This document shows, piece by piece, positions 45,012-53,983 of a stretch of DNA of 64,000 nucleotides (the stretch's first letter is position 1; every line of letters begins with the position of its first letter). The DNA is from CAMCXE01 sp046347475. Its GTDB lineage: Bacteria; Pseudomonadota; Gammaproteobacteria; Pseudomonadales; Cellvibrionaceae. The stretch covers positions 372,001 through 436,000 of the forward strand of contig JAXMGD010000005.1 of NCBI GenBank assembly GCA_046347475.1, written 5' to 3'. A model generated the notes under the pieces. It did no database searches and was not told the DNA's origin. It worked only from the letters and a program-made list of their open reading frames with translations. Position numbers and translations under genes: made by a program.

Positions 45012-46522
45012 AAACTGGCCCGTCCTCCGTTTATGTACTCGCCGTATTGCTGTTAATTCTGGGCGCTTCACTAAGTGTTTACCGCCATGTGCAATATGAG
45101 GTGCCCTGGCTGCCCGGCGAGCAGCGCACCATTTGGTCCATTGAAGCGAAAATCGAATTTGATAGCCAAGATGCGCCAGTCAAAGCCTCCTTTGCCACAC
45201 CGGACAATCAACCCGGTTTTGAGCGCTTAAGTGAGCGCACCGCCAGCCCAGGTTTTGGCCTCGCCTTTGTGGACGAAGGCGGCGCCCGCCGCGCTGAATG
45301 GTCCATTCGCCAGGCCTCCGGCCAACAAACGCTTTATTATCAAGTGGACATGGTGGCCAAGCCTGAATCCCTAGGTGGCAACCAAGCGCAGCCACCGGCG
45401 CTGCGCCTCGTCTCTCAAACCGGCCCGCAAGCGGCGGCGGCTAAAGAATTATTAGACCGCGCCCGCTCGCGCTCCGCCGATGCCTATACCCTCGCGCGCG
45501 AACTTATCAACGAATTTAATACCCAAGCCCAGTTGGCGCAGTTATTAAATCACTCGCAAAAACGTATTGTGTGGCTGGTGGATTTATTAAACCAAGCAGG
45601 CGTGCCCGCCCGTGAACTGCTGGTATTAAATTTAGAAGATGGCCGCAGACGGCAGAGTTTGACCAGCGTATTACAGGTATTTGAGAACGACCGCTACCAA
45701 ATATTTAATATAGATACCGGCGAGCAGGGCCAGCACCCCAACCAATTAATTTGGCAAGCCCACGCTGGCGCCTTATTAGACTTAGCCGGTGGCTCACGCT
45801 CTAAGGTGCATTTTTCCATCATCAAACAAGAAGTACCCGTCAGCCGCGTATTGCGTGAGAAAAACCTAAGCGAGCGCAATTTATTGGACTTCTCTGTGCA
45901 CTCGCTGCCCCTGGAGGATCAAGCCTTATTTAAAGGGATTTTGCTGATCCCCATGGGGGTCATGATTGTGGTGTTTTTGCGGATTTTAGTCGGCATTCGC
46001 ACCTCCGGCACCTTTATGCCGGTATTAATTGCCATGGCGTTTATTCAAACCAATTTAGTGCCGGGTTTAATTGGCTTTAGTTTAATTGTGGGGGTAGGGC
46101 TGGTGATACGCTCCTACCTGTCGCGGCATAATTTGTTGCTGGTGGCGAGAATTTCGGCGGTGATTATCACGGTGATTATTCTCATCGCAATATTTGCGAT
46201 TTTGGCTTACCGCTTAGGCTTAACCGAAGGCTTAAAAATTACCTTTTTCCCCATGATTATTTTGAGCTGGACCATCGAGCGGATTTCAATCCTCTGGGAG
46301 GAAGAAGGCCCCAGTGAAGTGCTCACTCAGGTCGGCGGCAGTTTATTTGTGGCCGTTTTAGCCTATGCAGTGATGAGTAATAACCTAGTGCGGCATTTAA
46401 CCTTTAATTTTTTAGGCCTGCAGTTTGTCTTTATGGCTGTTGTTTTATTATGTGGTAATTACACCGGTTATCGCTTAACCGAGTTGCGCCGCTTTAAACC
46501 CTTTGTTGGGCGGCAAGACTAA
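45008..46522 (+). CDS. Inactive transglutaminase-like protein fused to seven-TM region
   Basis: 504 aa. One N-terminal membrane anchor (VYVLAVLLLILGASLSV) is followed by a periplasmic region of about 250 residues (transglutaminase-like part near 150-250, LINEFNTQAQLAQLLNHSQKRIVWLVDLLNQAGVPARELLVL). The C-terminal half has about seven hydrophobic helices starting ILLIPMGVMIVVFLRILVG. I cannot see a clear Cys-His-Asp triad in the transglutaminase-like part, in line with the family name. It is the middle gene of a three-gene set with the retropepsin and a RimK-like ligase, sharing 4 bp with the former and 1 bp with the latter. Confidence 0.88.
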   Translation: MKTGPSSVYVLAVLLLILGASLSVYRHVQYEVPWLPGEQRTIWSIEAKIEFDSQDAPVKASFATPDNQPGFERLSERTASPGFGLAFVDEGGARRAEWSIRQASGQQTLYYQVDMVAKPESLGGNQAQPPALRLVSQTGPQAAAAKELLDRARSRSADAYTLARELINEFNTQAQLAQLLNHSQKRIVWLVDLLNQAGVPARELLVLNLEDGRRRQSLTSVLQVFENDRYQIFNIDTGEQGQHPNQLIWQAHAGALLDLAGGSRSKVHFSIIKQEVPVSRVLREKNLSERNLLDFSVHSLPLEDQALFKGILLIPMGVMIVVFLRILVGIRTSGTFMPVLIAMAFIQTNLVPGLIGFSLIVGVGLVIRSYLSRHNLLLVARISAVIITVIILIAIFAILAYRLGLTEGLKITFFPMIILSWTIERISILWEEEGPSEVLTQVGGSLFVAVLAYAVMSNNLVRHLTFNFLGLQFVFMAVVLLCGNYTGYRLTELRRFKPFVGRQD

Positions 46523-47496
46523 TGCTGGCGGCGGTTAAAAAAATCTGGGCGCGCACGGCCTACGGCCAGTTGGCAAACCAGGGGGTGCTGGGCATGAACC
46601 GGCGCAACCACTCCTATATCGCCCGGTACAACCCGCGCCATTTATACCCCTTGGTGGATAATAAATTAAAAACCAAACGTTTGGCCGAGGAATATTCGGT
46701 GCGGGTGCCCAAGTTGGTGGGCGCCATTGAAAACCAACACGATATTATTTTGCTCGAATCCTTAGTCGGTTCTTTACAGGGTTTTTGTATAAAACCCTGT
46801 AAAGGCTCCGGCGGCAAAGGGATTGTTGTCATTACCGGCCGCGATGAGCGTGGCTTTATAAAAGCTAACGGGCAGGTAATAACAGCGGAAAACCTGCAGC
46901 GGCATATCTCTAACATTTTGGCCGGGTTATTTTCTTTAGGCGGTAAACCTGATATAGCCCTGATTGAAACGCTGATTCACGCCGATGAACGCATGACTGC
47001 TTTTACCTACGAAGGTGTACCGGATTTACGGGTAATTGTGTTTTGCGGCTTCCCTGTTATGGCCATGATGCGTTTATCCTGCAAGGCCTCGGGCGGCAAA
47101 GCGAATTTACACCAGGGCGCGGTGGGTGTGGGCATTGATATTAAAACCGGCGCCGCCGTTAATGCCATTCAAAATGGCGCCAATATTAAAGTACACCCGG
47201 ATACCCAACAGGAATTATCGGCATTACAGGTGCCCGCCTGGCAAGAATTATTGGAATTAGCCTGCGGCTGCTACGACATGACGGGGCTGGGTTATTTAGG
47301 TGTGGATTTAGTTCTGGATCGGGATTTAGGCCCACTGTTATTAGAGCTAAATGCCCGGCCTGGCCTCTCCATTCAAATCGCCAATAAAGCTGGTTTATTG
47401 CCGCGTTTACAGGCGGTGGAGCAACTTAAAAAAATTGAGCGTTATTCTAATTTAGAGCGGGTAGCCTTCGCCCGCGAACATTTTGCTGCCTTATGA
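46522..47496 (+). CDS. RimK-like ATP-grasp alpha-L-glutamate ligase-like protein
   Basis: 324 aa. The ATP-grasp fold shows in KPCKGSGGKGIVVITGR (phosphate-binding loop, near residue 92), ALIETLIHADERMTAFTYEGVPDLRVIVF, and the C-terminal metal site LGVDLVLDRDLGPLLLELNARPGLSIQIANKAGL (Glu/Asn Mg ligands). Such ligases add amino acids to a peptide or small-molecule carboxylate. No substrate is known for this branch. Its ATG shares a base with the upstream TAA, and its TGA overlaps the ATG of the next gene, so translation is coupled. Confidence 0.9.
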   Translation: MLAAVKKIWARTAYGQLANQGVLGMNRRNHSYIARYNPRHLYPLVDNKLKTKRLAEEYSVRVPKLVGAIENQHDIILLESLVGSLQGFCIKPCKGSGGKGIVVITGRDERGFIKANGQVITAENLQRHISNILAGLFSLGGKPDIALIETLIHADERMTAFTYEGVPDLRVIVFCGFPVMAMMRLSCKASGGKANLHQGAVGVGIDIKTGAAVNAIQNGANIKVHPDTQQELSALQVPAWQELLELACGCYDMTGLGYLGVDLVLDRDLGPLLLELNARPGLSIQIANKAGLLPRLQAVEQLKKIERYSNLERVAFAREHFAAL

Positions 47497-47873
47497 AACC
47501 CCCTCTCATTGGCGCGCCACTGCCACGCGCCTTTATTCTTAGTAAACCCGGCGCCTGTGAAAGCTATCCTTTTTACCCCAATGTGCCAGTGTTTAAAGTC
47601 GTGAATAAAATTTTTGCCATAGGCTTTGAGCAGAATAATAATTGGCATTTAAATCTTAAAACCACGCCCGACGATGGTGCCTTGTTGTGCAGCCTATTTA
47701 CGGCCATTCGCCCTGGCTACCATATGAATAAACGCCATTGGATCAGTGTTAATTTAGCCAGTGATTTACCGGCCTGGGAAATCGAGCGCCTCATTAACAC
47801 TTCTTATGATTTAGTGGTGGCAGGCTTTTCTAAAAAACAACGCTTACAGTTGATCGGAGCCAGCGGTGATTAA
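47493..47873 (+). CDS. MmcQ/YjbR family protein
   Basis: 126 aa. It carries family features: a PNVPVFKVVNKIFAIGF strand pair, LNLKTTPDDGALL, RPGYHMNKRHWISVNL and a C-terminal helix EIERLINTSYDLVVAGFSKKQR. The fold is CyaY-like and possibly DNA-binding; no function is established. It overlaps the RimK-like gene by 4 bp and rsmJ by 8 bp. Confidence 0.85.
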   Translation: MKPPLIGAPLPRAFILSKPGACESYPFYPNVPVFKVVNKIFAIGFEQNNNWHLNLKTTPDDGALLCSLFTAIRPGYHMNKRHWISVNLASDLPAWEIERLINTSYDLVVAGFSKKQRLQLIGASGD

Positions 47874-48675
47874 AATAGGCCTCTGGTTAAACCAATTGCC
47901 ACAACACGAGCTTGCCGATTACGCCAGCGAACAGTTGGGCATTGCGCCGGTAACAGATTTTCCGCAGGACTGTACCTATGTAGTGGAATTTAATTCTCAG
48001 GCGGTGCAGTTGCACGACTGCGCCCACAGCCATTACAAACCCCTTAAATTAGATTTTACCGAAGGCGGCGCGGCCCACAGGCGTAAATTTGGTGGCGGCG
48101 CAGGCCAAATGATTGCAAAGGCCGTTGGTATAAGCGGCAAACTCGCGCCGCAGGTATTTGATGCCACTGCAGGCTTGGGCGGCGACGCTTTTGTGTTGGC
48201 CTGTTTAGGCTGCAAAGTTACTCTAATGGAGCGCTCGCCGATTGCTTATGTATTATTAGCCGATGCACTGCAGCGGGCGCGCGAGTTTGCCAAGCAGCAT
48301 GATCACGACCTATTGCCCATCATGGAGCGTTTAGTGTTAATCCCCGGCAATAGCATTGACTATTTAACCGACTGCACGCAGCGTTACCCGGTTATTTATC
48401 TGGATCCTATGTTCCCTGAGCGACAAAAATCTGCAGCGGTAAAAAAAGAAATGCAATTTTTTCACGCCCTGATCGGCAAGGATGAAGACAGTACCGAATT
48501 ATTCACCCGCGCCTTAGCTAAAACCCACTGCCGCCTGGTAATAAAACGCCCACGCTTAGCCCCGCCGCTTGGGCAAACTAAAGCGAGTTTAATTTTGGAG
48601 GGAAAATCTTGCCGTTTTGATATCTATACCCAACGTAAAATTACGGCGGAAACACTGGCCGAGTGTGCCCTGTAA
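47866..48675 (+). CDS. rsmJ: 16S rRNA (guanine1516-N2)-methyltransferase RsmJ
   Basis: 269 aa with a GTG start overlapping the preceding gene. The methyltransferase core shows as KPLKLDFTEGGAAHRRKFGGGAGQ, then the SAM motif FDATAGLGGDAFVLACLGCKVTLMERSP and the catalytic-type LDPMFPERQKSAAVKKEMQFFHAL. It methylates G1516 of 16S rRNA. The last gene of the overlapping run; REP-like repeats follow. Confidence 0.93.
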   Translation: MIKIGLWLNQLPQHELADYASEQLGIAPVTDFPQDCTYVVEFNSQAVQLHDCAHSHYKPLKLDFTEGGAAHRRKFGGGAGQMIAKAVGISGKLAPQVFDATAGLGGDAFVLACLGCKVTLMERSPIAYVLLADALQRAREFAKQHDHDLLPIMERLVLIPGNSIDYLTDCTQRYPVIYLDPMFPERQKSAAVKKEMQFFHALIGKDEDSTELFTRALAKTHCRLVIKRPRLAPPLGQTKASLILEGKSCRFDIYTQRKITAETLAECAL

Positions 48676-48737
48676 ATAGTTGAGCACGTATTAATATATT
48701 TCTGGCCCTAATTTAAGCGATTTTCATCACCCCCGTA

Positions 48738-48890
48738 GGGGCACCCTTGTGGGTGCCCGGTTATCTGTGAATCACCTAATTCTTAGTCGGAGCAAAATCC
48801 GGGCGACCACAAGGGTCGCCCCTACGAAAATGTTTAAAGCCAGACTTAAAAATAGCAAAATCTCGTAGGGGCACCCCTTGTGGGTGCCCA
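48738..48890. repeat. Cluster of three REP-like palindromes
   Basis: CGTAGGGGCACCCTTGTGGG (about 48736-48760), an inverted cousin GGGCGACCACAAGGGTCGCC near 48803-48826, and CGTAGGGGCACCCCTTGTGG near 48865-48890. Each forms a hairpin. They lie between convergent rsmJ and uxuB and may end both transcripts. Confidence 0.8.
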
Positions 48891-48906
48891 ATGTGAATCC
48901 GCCCGA

Positions 48907-50385
48907 TTATTTATTTGATAGGCGATCCAAAACGGCAACAACAGCTTTTTTAATGCCCATCTGATGAATAGACTCAAACCAATAGGCCGTGCGCTCAATT
49001 AGGCCATTTTGCTCGCGCATATCCAAACCAAATACCGCCTCAAAGGCAAAAAATTTGCGCACCAAGGCTGAATAATCACCGCAAAATGTTGCTGCAATGG
49101 CTTGTAGGTGTTCAGCCAATGGATCAGAAATACTAATGCTGTGGCCGAGCTCATCCACACCCTGTAAATAACACAACCAGGCCGCGAGCGCAAAGGCAAA
49201 AATATCCGTATCCAGACCTAGTGTTTGCCCATCACGCACACTATTGAGCCAGCGCTGGGGAATTTTTTGCGAACCGTCCATAGCAATTTGCGCCGTACGG
49301 TGTTGTAAACCTGGGTTGCTAAAACGCTGGATTAATTGTTCTTGATAGGCGGATAAATCAAATTGCTCCGGCGCCTTCAGAGTGCTGGCGGCAACCGCCA
49401 TAAAATGGCGGGTAAGGGCAACAAAATGCTGATCCTGCATGACTTGATAAATAGTCTCGTAGCCAGCCAAAAAACCTGCATAGGCCAAAATACTGTGGCT
49501 GCCATTTAATAAACGCAATTTCATGGTTTCATAGGCCGCCACATCTTTTACGATTAAAGCCCCTGCACTTTCCCAAGCCGGTCGCTCATTAGCAAAATTA
49601 TCTTCAATTACCCATTGGCTAAAAGGCTCTGCCACCACCAAGCCGTCATCCGCATATCCGTATTGTTCCGCCAAGGCTTTTATATCGGCGGCGGTTGTAG
49701 CGGGCACAATTCTATCCACCATGGTGCCGGGAAATGCAACGGAGCGTTTAATCCAGGCCGCTAATTGCGGATTAATCTGCTCGGCTAATTCCACCACTAC
49801 GGCGCGGGCAACAGCGCCGTTATGGGGTAAATTATCGCAGCTTACGATGCTGATCGGGTCGAGTTTTTGATTAAAACGTTTAAGCAAACCCGCCACAATA
49901 AACCCAGGTGCTGAAATGGGTGCATGAATATTGTGAATATCCTGTTGTATATCAGGATGGGCCAAATTTAATTGGCCAGTTGCAGGCAGGTGGCAATAAC
50001 CTTTTTCGGTAATCGTAAGCGTAATTAATTTTACGCTCGGCAGTGCAATGGCATCGATAATGGCACTTGGGTTTTCCGGCCCCACTAAAACATCTAATAC
50101 AGAGCAAATAATACGCGGTGTATGCTTTACGCCTCGCTCTAACACCGTATAAAGCCCATCCTGCGGCTGTAATTGATGTTTAACCGCCGCCGAGCGCAGA
50201 CTACAGCCAATAATGCCCCAATCGCCACCGCGCGTATTTAATACAGTATCCGTATAAACAGCCTGATGGGCGCGGTGAAATGCACCTATGCCTAAATGCA
50301 CAATGCCAGGCTTTACATTGGCTCGGTTGTAACGGGGTTTATCAAGGGCTAGCCTGGCCAGCTGCTCGGTTGAAAGGCGTTGCAT
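48907..50385 (-). CDS. uxuB: Fructuronate reductase (mannitol dehydrogenase family)
   Basis: 492 aa from the ATG at 50385 (MQRLSTEQLARL); an in-frame start at 50427 would add 14 residues. GTGAGA precedes 50385. The N-terminal Rossmann part has IVHLGIGAFHRAHQAVYTD and WGIIGCSLRSAAVKHQL. The C-terminal helical domain has the lysine-containing MKLRLLNGSHSILAYAGFLAGYETIYQVM that bears the active-site Lys-Asn-His set of polyol dehydrogenases. It reduces D-fructuronate to D-mannonate with NADH. Mannitol or tagaturonate use is possible on sequence alone; adjacency to uxaC points to fructuronate. Confidence 0.88.
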   Translation of the reverse strand: MQRLSTEQLARLALDKPRYNRANVKPGIVHLGIGAFHRAHQAVYTDTVLNTRGGDWGIIGCSLRSAAVKHQLQPQDGLYTVLERGVKHTPRIICSVLDVLVGPENPSAIIDAIALPSVKLITLTITEKGYCHLPATGQLNLAHPDIQQDIHNIHAPISAPGFIVAGLLKRFNQKLDPISIVSCDNLPHNGAVARAVVVELAEQINPQLAAWIKRSVAFPGTMVDRIVPATTAADIKALAEQYGYADDGLVVAEPFSQWVIEDNFANERPAWESAGALIVKDVAAYETMKLRLLNGSHSILAYAGFLAGYETIYQVMQDQHFVALTRHFMAVAASTLKAPEQFDLSAYQEQLIQRFSNPGLQHRTAQIAMDGSQKIPQRWLNSVRDGQTLGLDTDIFAFALAAWLCYLQGVDELGHSISISDPLAEHLQAIAATFCGDYSALVRKFFAFEAVFGLDMREQNGLIERTAYWFESIHQMGIKKAVVAVLDRLSNK

Positions 50386-50420
50386 ACATAATCTCACGTA
50401 AAAATTTTTAATTATCCTCG

Positions 50421-50441
50421 TTCCCACGCTCCGCGTGGGAA
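50421..50441. repeat. REP-like hairpin between uxaC and uxuB
   Basis: TTCCCACG (50421-50428) pairs with CGTGGGAA (50434-50441). This GTTCCCACGCTCCGCGTGGGA type of element recurs in many proteobacterial genomes. It could modulate uxuB relative to uxaC. Confidence 0.75.
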
Positions 50442-50472
50442 TGCATACGGCTCAGTACGAGACGACGAAAAG

Positions 50473-51900
50473 TTACAATTTATAGGCCTTTTTAACCAGG
50501 TTATAGGTTAAATCCACCGCTAATTCCTGCGCCTCATCTTCAGCTAAACGATGCTCCGCCACCAATTGCGCCAAAAATACACAATCCATTCTGCGCGCTA
50601 CATCGTGGCGGGCAGGAATGGATAAAAATGCGCGGGTATCGTCGTTAAAACCCACCGTATTGTAAAAACCAGCGGTCTCCGTAGTCTGCTCGCGAAAGCG
50701 CCGCATACCTTCAGGGCTATCGTGAAACCACCAGGCGGGGCCTAATTTTAAACAGGGATAATGGCCCGCTAAGGGTGCTAATTCCCGGCTGTACACAGTT
50801 TCATCGAGGGTGAATAAAATAATCGATAAATTTTTCTCGTTACCAAATTTATCCAGTAACGGTTTGAGCGCCTGTACATAGCTGGTAGAAGTGGGAATAT
50901 CAGCGCCTTTATCTCGGCCAAAACGGTTAAATAATGTTGCGTTGTGGTTGCGAAACGAACCGGGGTGTAATTGCATTACCAGGCCATCATCCAAACTCAT
51001 GGCCGCCATTTCCGTTAACATCTGCGCGCGAAATAATTCCGCTTCTTGGGCAGTGCAATTGCCAGCAACTGCGCGAGCAAATAAGGCTTCGGTTTCGCTG
51101 CGGCTTAAATTAGCTGTTGCGGCCGTGGCGTGGCCGTGGTCGGTGGCAGTAGCACCCATGTTGCGGAAATAGTCCCGCCGCGTGCGCAGTGCATTTAAAT
51201 AGCCATTAAAATTAAACGTATCTTCTTTAGTTAATTCGGCTAAATACTTAAGGTTCGGTAAAAAACCTTCAAAATCCGGGTCCATCACTGGGTCGGGGCG
51301 GAAGGAGGTAATCACGCGACCCTGCCAGCCGCTGGCGCGTATTTTTTGATGATGGCGCAAGTCATCCAAAGGTGATTCAGTAGTCGCTAAGCATTCAATA
51401 TTAAATCGCTCAAATAAAGCGCGTGGTAAAAATTCGGCGGTGGCCAGTTTGGCGTTGATATGGTCAAAATACAGATCGGCTGTAGCAGGCGTTAAACTCA
51501 CCTCTAAACCAAATACATACTGAAAGACATGGTCAAGCCACATACGCGAGGGCGTGCCGCGAAATAAATAATAATGCTCCGCCAGCAGCCGCCAAATAGC
51601 GCGCGCATCGGTTTCCACCGCTGCGCCATCTTTACTTGGGATACCCAAAGCCTCCAGTGAAATACCCTGGCTGTAGAGCATACGAAATACATAATGATCG
51701 GGGCGAATTAATAATTCACTGGCATTGCCAAACGGTTCGTTATCGGCAAACCAGCTGGGATCTGTGTGGCCGTGGGGGCTTATGATGGGTAAATCTTTTA
51801 TGCTGTTATAAAGGCGCCGGGCTATGGCTCGTTGTACAGGATCAGAGGAAAACAATCGATCAGGGTTTAATTCTAGGGGCTGTGCAGTGGTGGGCTTCAT
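50473..51900 (-). CDS. uxaC: Glucuronate isomerase (uronate isomerase)
   Basis: 475 aa, standard length. It has the UxaC features LPIISPHGHTDPSWFADNEPFGNASELLIRPDHYVFRMLYSQG with metal-binding His residues, then HQKIRASGWQGRVITSFRPDPVMDPDFEGF and the C-terminal SIPARHDVARRMDCVFLAQLVAEHRL. AGGTGA precedes the ATG. It isomerises D-glucuronate to D-fructuronate and galacturonate to tagaturonate. It heads the uxaC-uxuB unit; mannonate dehydratase (uxuA) is not in the window. Confidence 0.95.
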   Translation of the reverse strand: MKPTTAQPLELNPDRLFSSDPVQRAIARRLYNSIKDLPIISPHGHTDPSWFADNEPFGNASELLIRPDHYVFRMLYSQGISLEALGIPSKDGAAVETDARAIWRLLAEHYYLFRGTPSRMWLDHVFQYVFGLEVSLTPATADLYFDHINAKLATAEFLPRALFERFNIECLATTESPLDDLRHHQKIRASGWQGRVITSFRPDPVMDPDFEGFLPNLKYLAELTKEDTFNFNGYLNALRTRRDYFRNMGATATDHGHATAATANLSRSETEALFARAVAGNCTAQEAELFRAQMLTEMAAMSLDDGLVMQLHPGSFRNHNATLFNRFGRDKGADIPTSTSYVQALKPLLDKFGNEKNLSIILFTLDETVYSRELAPLAGHYPCLKLGPAWWFHDSPEGMRRFREQTTETAGFYNTVGFNDDTRAFLSIPARHDVARRMDCVFLAQLVAEHRLAEDEAQELAVDLTYNLVKKAYKL

Positions 51901-52209
51901 ACGGTGTCACCTTTCGGGCGGCGAATTTTTGTGTGAATAAAAAAGAGGCGGGATAATACCCCAGTTACTCAGTTGACTAAATAGCAGACCCACACAAACT
52001 GATTTTGGGCTGTAGGGAATCACCTCTTTGCGCGGTTATTTGATAGGCCAAGAGATGGTGTGTAGCGCATAAACGGCCTTAATTAGAGCGAAATTAGAAT
52101 TCTGCTTTGTATGGATTTGAGCTTGCCGCCGTTACCAGAATGGGGATAATGCAGTGCGCTGAAATTATCGTTTAGCCAATCGTTCGACAATTTGCCATAT
52201 GAGCTCTAT
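51901..52209. other. Divergent uxaC-kdgK intergenic region
   Basis: About 310 bp that should hold both promoters and any UxuR/KdgR-type operator. I see no clear palindrome matching those regulators. Confidence 0.35.
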
Positions 52210-53163
52210 ATGCCACAGATTCTTGCAATCGGCGAGGTAATGGTTGAGTTATCTCCCGCCGGCACACATCACGCTAAACCATTAATGGCTCTGGGTTTTG
52301 CCGGAGACACGTATAACACAGCGATTTATCTGGCGCGCCTAGGTGTAGATACCGGCTATTTTTCCCGTCTTGGTGATGACCCGTACAGCCAGCAGGCTAT
52401 TGCCAGCATGGCGGCTGAAGGCTTGGCAAGTACAGGGGTTGAGAGGGTAGCGGGGCGCACACCCGGCTTGTATATCATTGCCAACCAAGCAAATGGTGAG
52501 CGTAATTTTACCTTCTGGCGCAGCCAATCTCCCGCCCGCGAGTTATGTGCAACGCCTGAATCCTTGGCGAATTTTAAAAACCACTTGCAGCAGGTGCAGC
52601 AGGTTTATTTCAGTGGCATTACCCTCGCCATTTTAAATCCGTCCGCTCAAGCCTCTTTTTTTAATGCCATTAAAGAATTTCGCCGCCAGGGTGGCCGCGT
52701 GGTGTTCGATAATAATTACCGCCAAGCCCTTTGGCCCGATCAATTATCCGCACAAACGGCTATGCAACAGGCTTTAGAATGCTCCGATTGCGCTTTATTA
52801 ACCGATGATGATTACGCTCGCCTCTGGGGCGATGCTGATTTTGCACAGGTTTTGGAGCGCTGTAACGCTGCGGGTGTTACAGAAGTAGTATTAAAACGCG
52901 GCCCTCAACCAGTTGCCCTAGGCTTTCGATCAGCGCAGGGGGAATTTTTGACGGATGAGGTAGCCGTGCCTAAGGTTGCTGATGTGATTGACACCACGGC
53001 GGCGGGTGATAGTTTTAATGCGGGTTATTTATATGCACGCTCCAATGCCAAAACACCTATTGAGGCCGCACAATTTGGCAGCCGTTGTGCCAGTATTGTT
53101 ATTCGCCATCGCGGTGCAATTGTTGAGCGCGATATTTTTTTGGCCGAATTGGCGCGAGCTTAA
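52210..53163 (+). CDS. kdgK: 2-dehydro-3-deoxygluconokinase (KDG kinase)
   Basis: 317 aa. The ATG at 52210 gives MPQILAIGEVMVELSP, the usual start; a TTG 18 bases upstream is in frame. PfkB-family motifs: GFAGDTYNTAIYLARLG near residue 35 and DTTAAGDSFNAGYLYAR near 260 with the catalytic Asp. It phosphorylates 2-keto-3-deoxygluconate, the step after mannonate dehydratase. Divergent from uxaC, so the two units together cover most of glucuronate breakdown. Confidence 0.94.
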   Translation: MPQILAIGEVMVELSPAGTHHAKPLMALGFAGDTYNTAIYLARLGVDTGYFSRLGDDPYSQQAIASMAAEGLASTGVERVAGRTPGLYIIANQANGERNFTFWRSQSPARELCATPESLANFKNHLQQVQQVYFSGITLAILNPSAQASFFNAIKEFRRQGGRVVFDNNYRQALWPDQLSAQTAMQQALECSDCALLTDDDYARLWGDADFAQVLERCNAAGVTEVVLKRGPQPVALGFRSAQGEFLTDEVAVPKVADVIDTTAAGDSFNAGYLYARSNAKTPIEAAQFGSRCASIVIRHRGAIVERDIFLAELARA

Positions 53164-53983
53164 ATTTATAAATGTAGATTTGGCAGTTTTGCGCGAAAAA
53201 ATTCTAGACATCTTTTTAAGCCCCTAAAGAAAGGCAATTTTCGGGATGCTCGCGAGTGAATTTGAGTGAGACATTTAGCGCGCTGCGCACAATAAGATCC
53301 TCAAGTTTCGTGTTGATTTAAAGCATTCTTATAATCTGTTGACCTCACGGGTTTGGCCACCAGTGGGGATTGCCCCTGCTGATTTTTCAAAAGATCTAAT
53401 TTAATTTCCTTGCGCGCAGCTTCGTCAAATAAAACACCGCAAGCCATTCGATAAATTTAGAAAAATATTAAAAGCCGCTCAGGGCGAACCTGCAATCACA
53501 TCTTTGATAAGCGCAAAGCAAAAAAACCTTAATTTCGGTATGTTGAGCCCAAGGAATTTTAAACCGCTCGATTTTAAAGCCCGATGTTCGGATTATGTCT
53601 CATTGAGTTGGAAGCCCTTTTAGTTGTTTTTTGAGCATTTGCAAGTAGATTTATCGAAACCCTGCGGTGTGGCTTAACTCGCGAATACCACCCTGTAGCC
53701 GCTAATAATGGCGAGGCTTATTCACTCTCTTTAAATAATGCCATTTGGCGCACAATCCAACGGATTTTAAACCAACGCTTTTTTGCCGCTGATTTAATAA
53801 ATAGCCAATTTTAAACTCTGCTTTGGAATAAATGATTCTTTGGAAATAAGTGGTGGGGTTCTGCCGCAATATTTTTCGGTCTGCCTGGTGCTCTTGCCTG
53901 GTCGTTACTACGCTTCAGTGGTTACACGTTTTGATCGCACCTAACAGCCGTCGATCTACGGAAAATCAATATCGGGGAGCCTT
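53164..53983. other. Long upstream region of tpsA
   Basis: 820 bp with no credible gene on either strand. GGGAG just before 53984 is the tpsA ribosome site. I found no c-di-GMP riboswitch core or clear promoter. Confidence 0.4.

Noticed and set aside
51901..52209. KdgR or UxuR operator in the uxaC-kdgK gap
   Set aside because: I searched for a clear palindrome of either type and found none strong enough to call.
53164..53983. c-di-GMP riboswitch upstream of tpsA
   Set aside because: The conserved GEMM core sequences are not visible.
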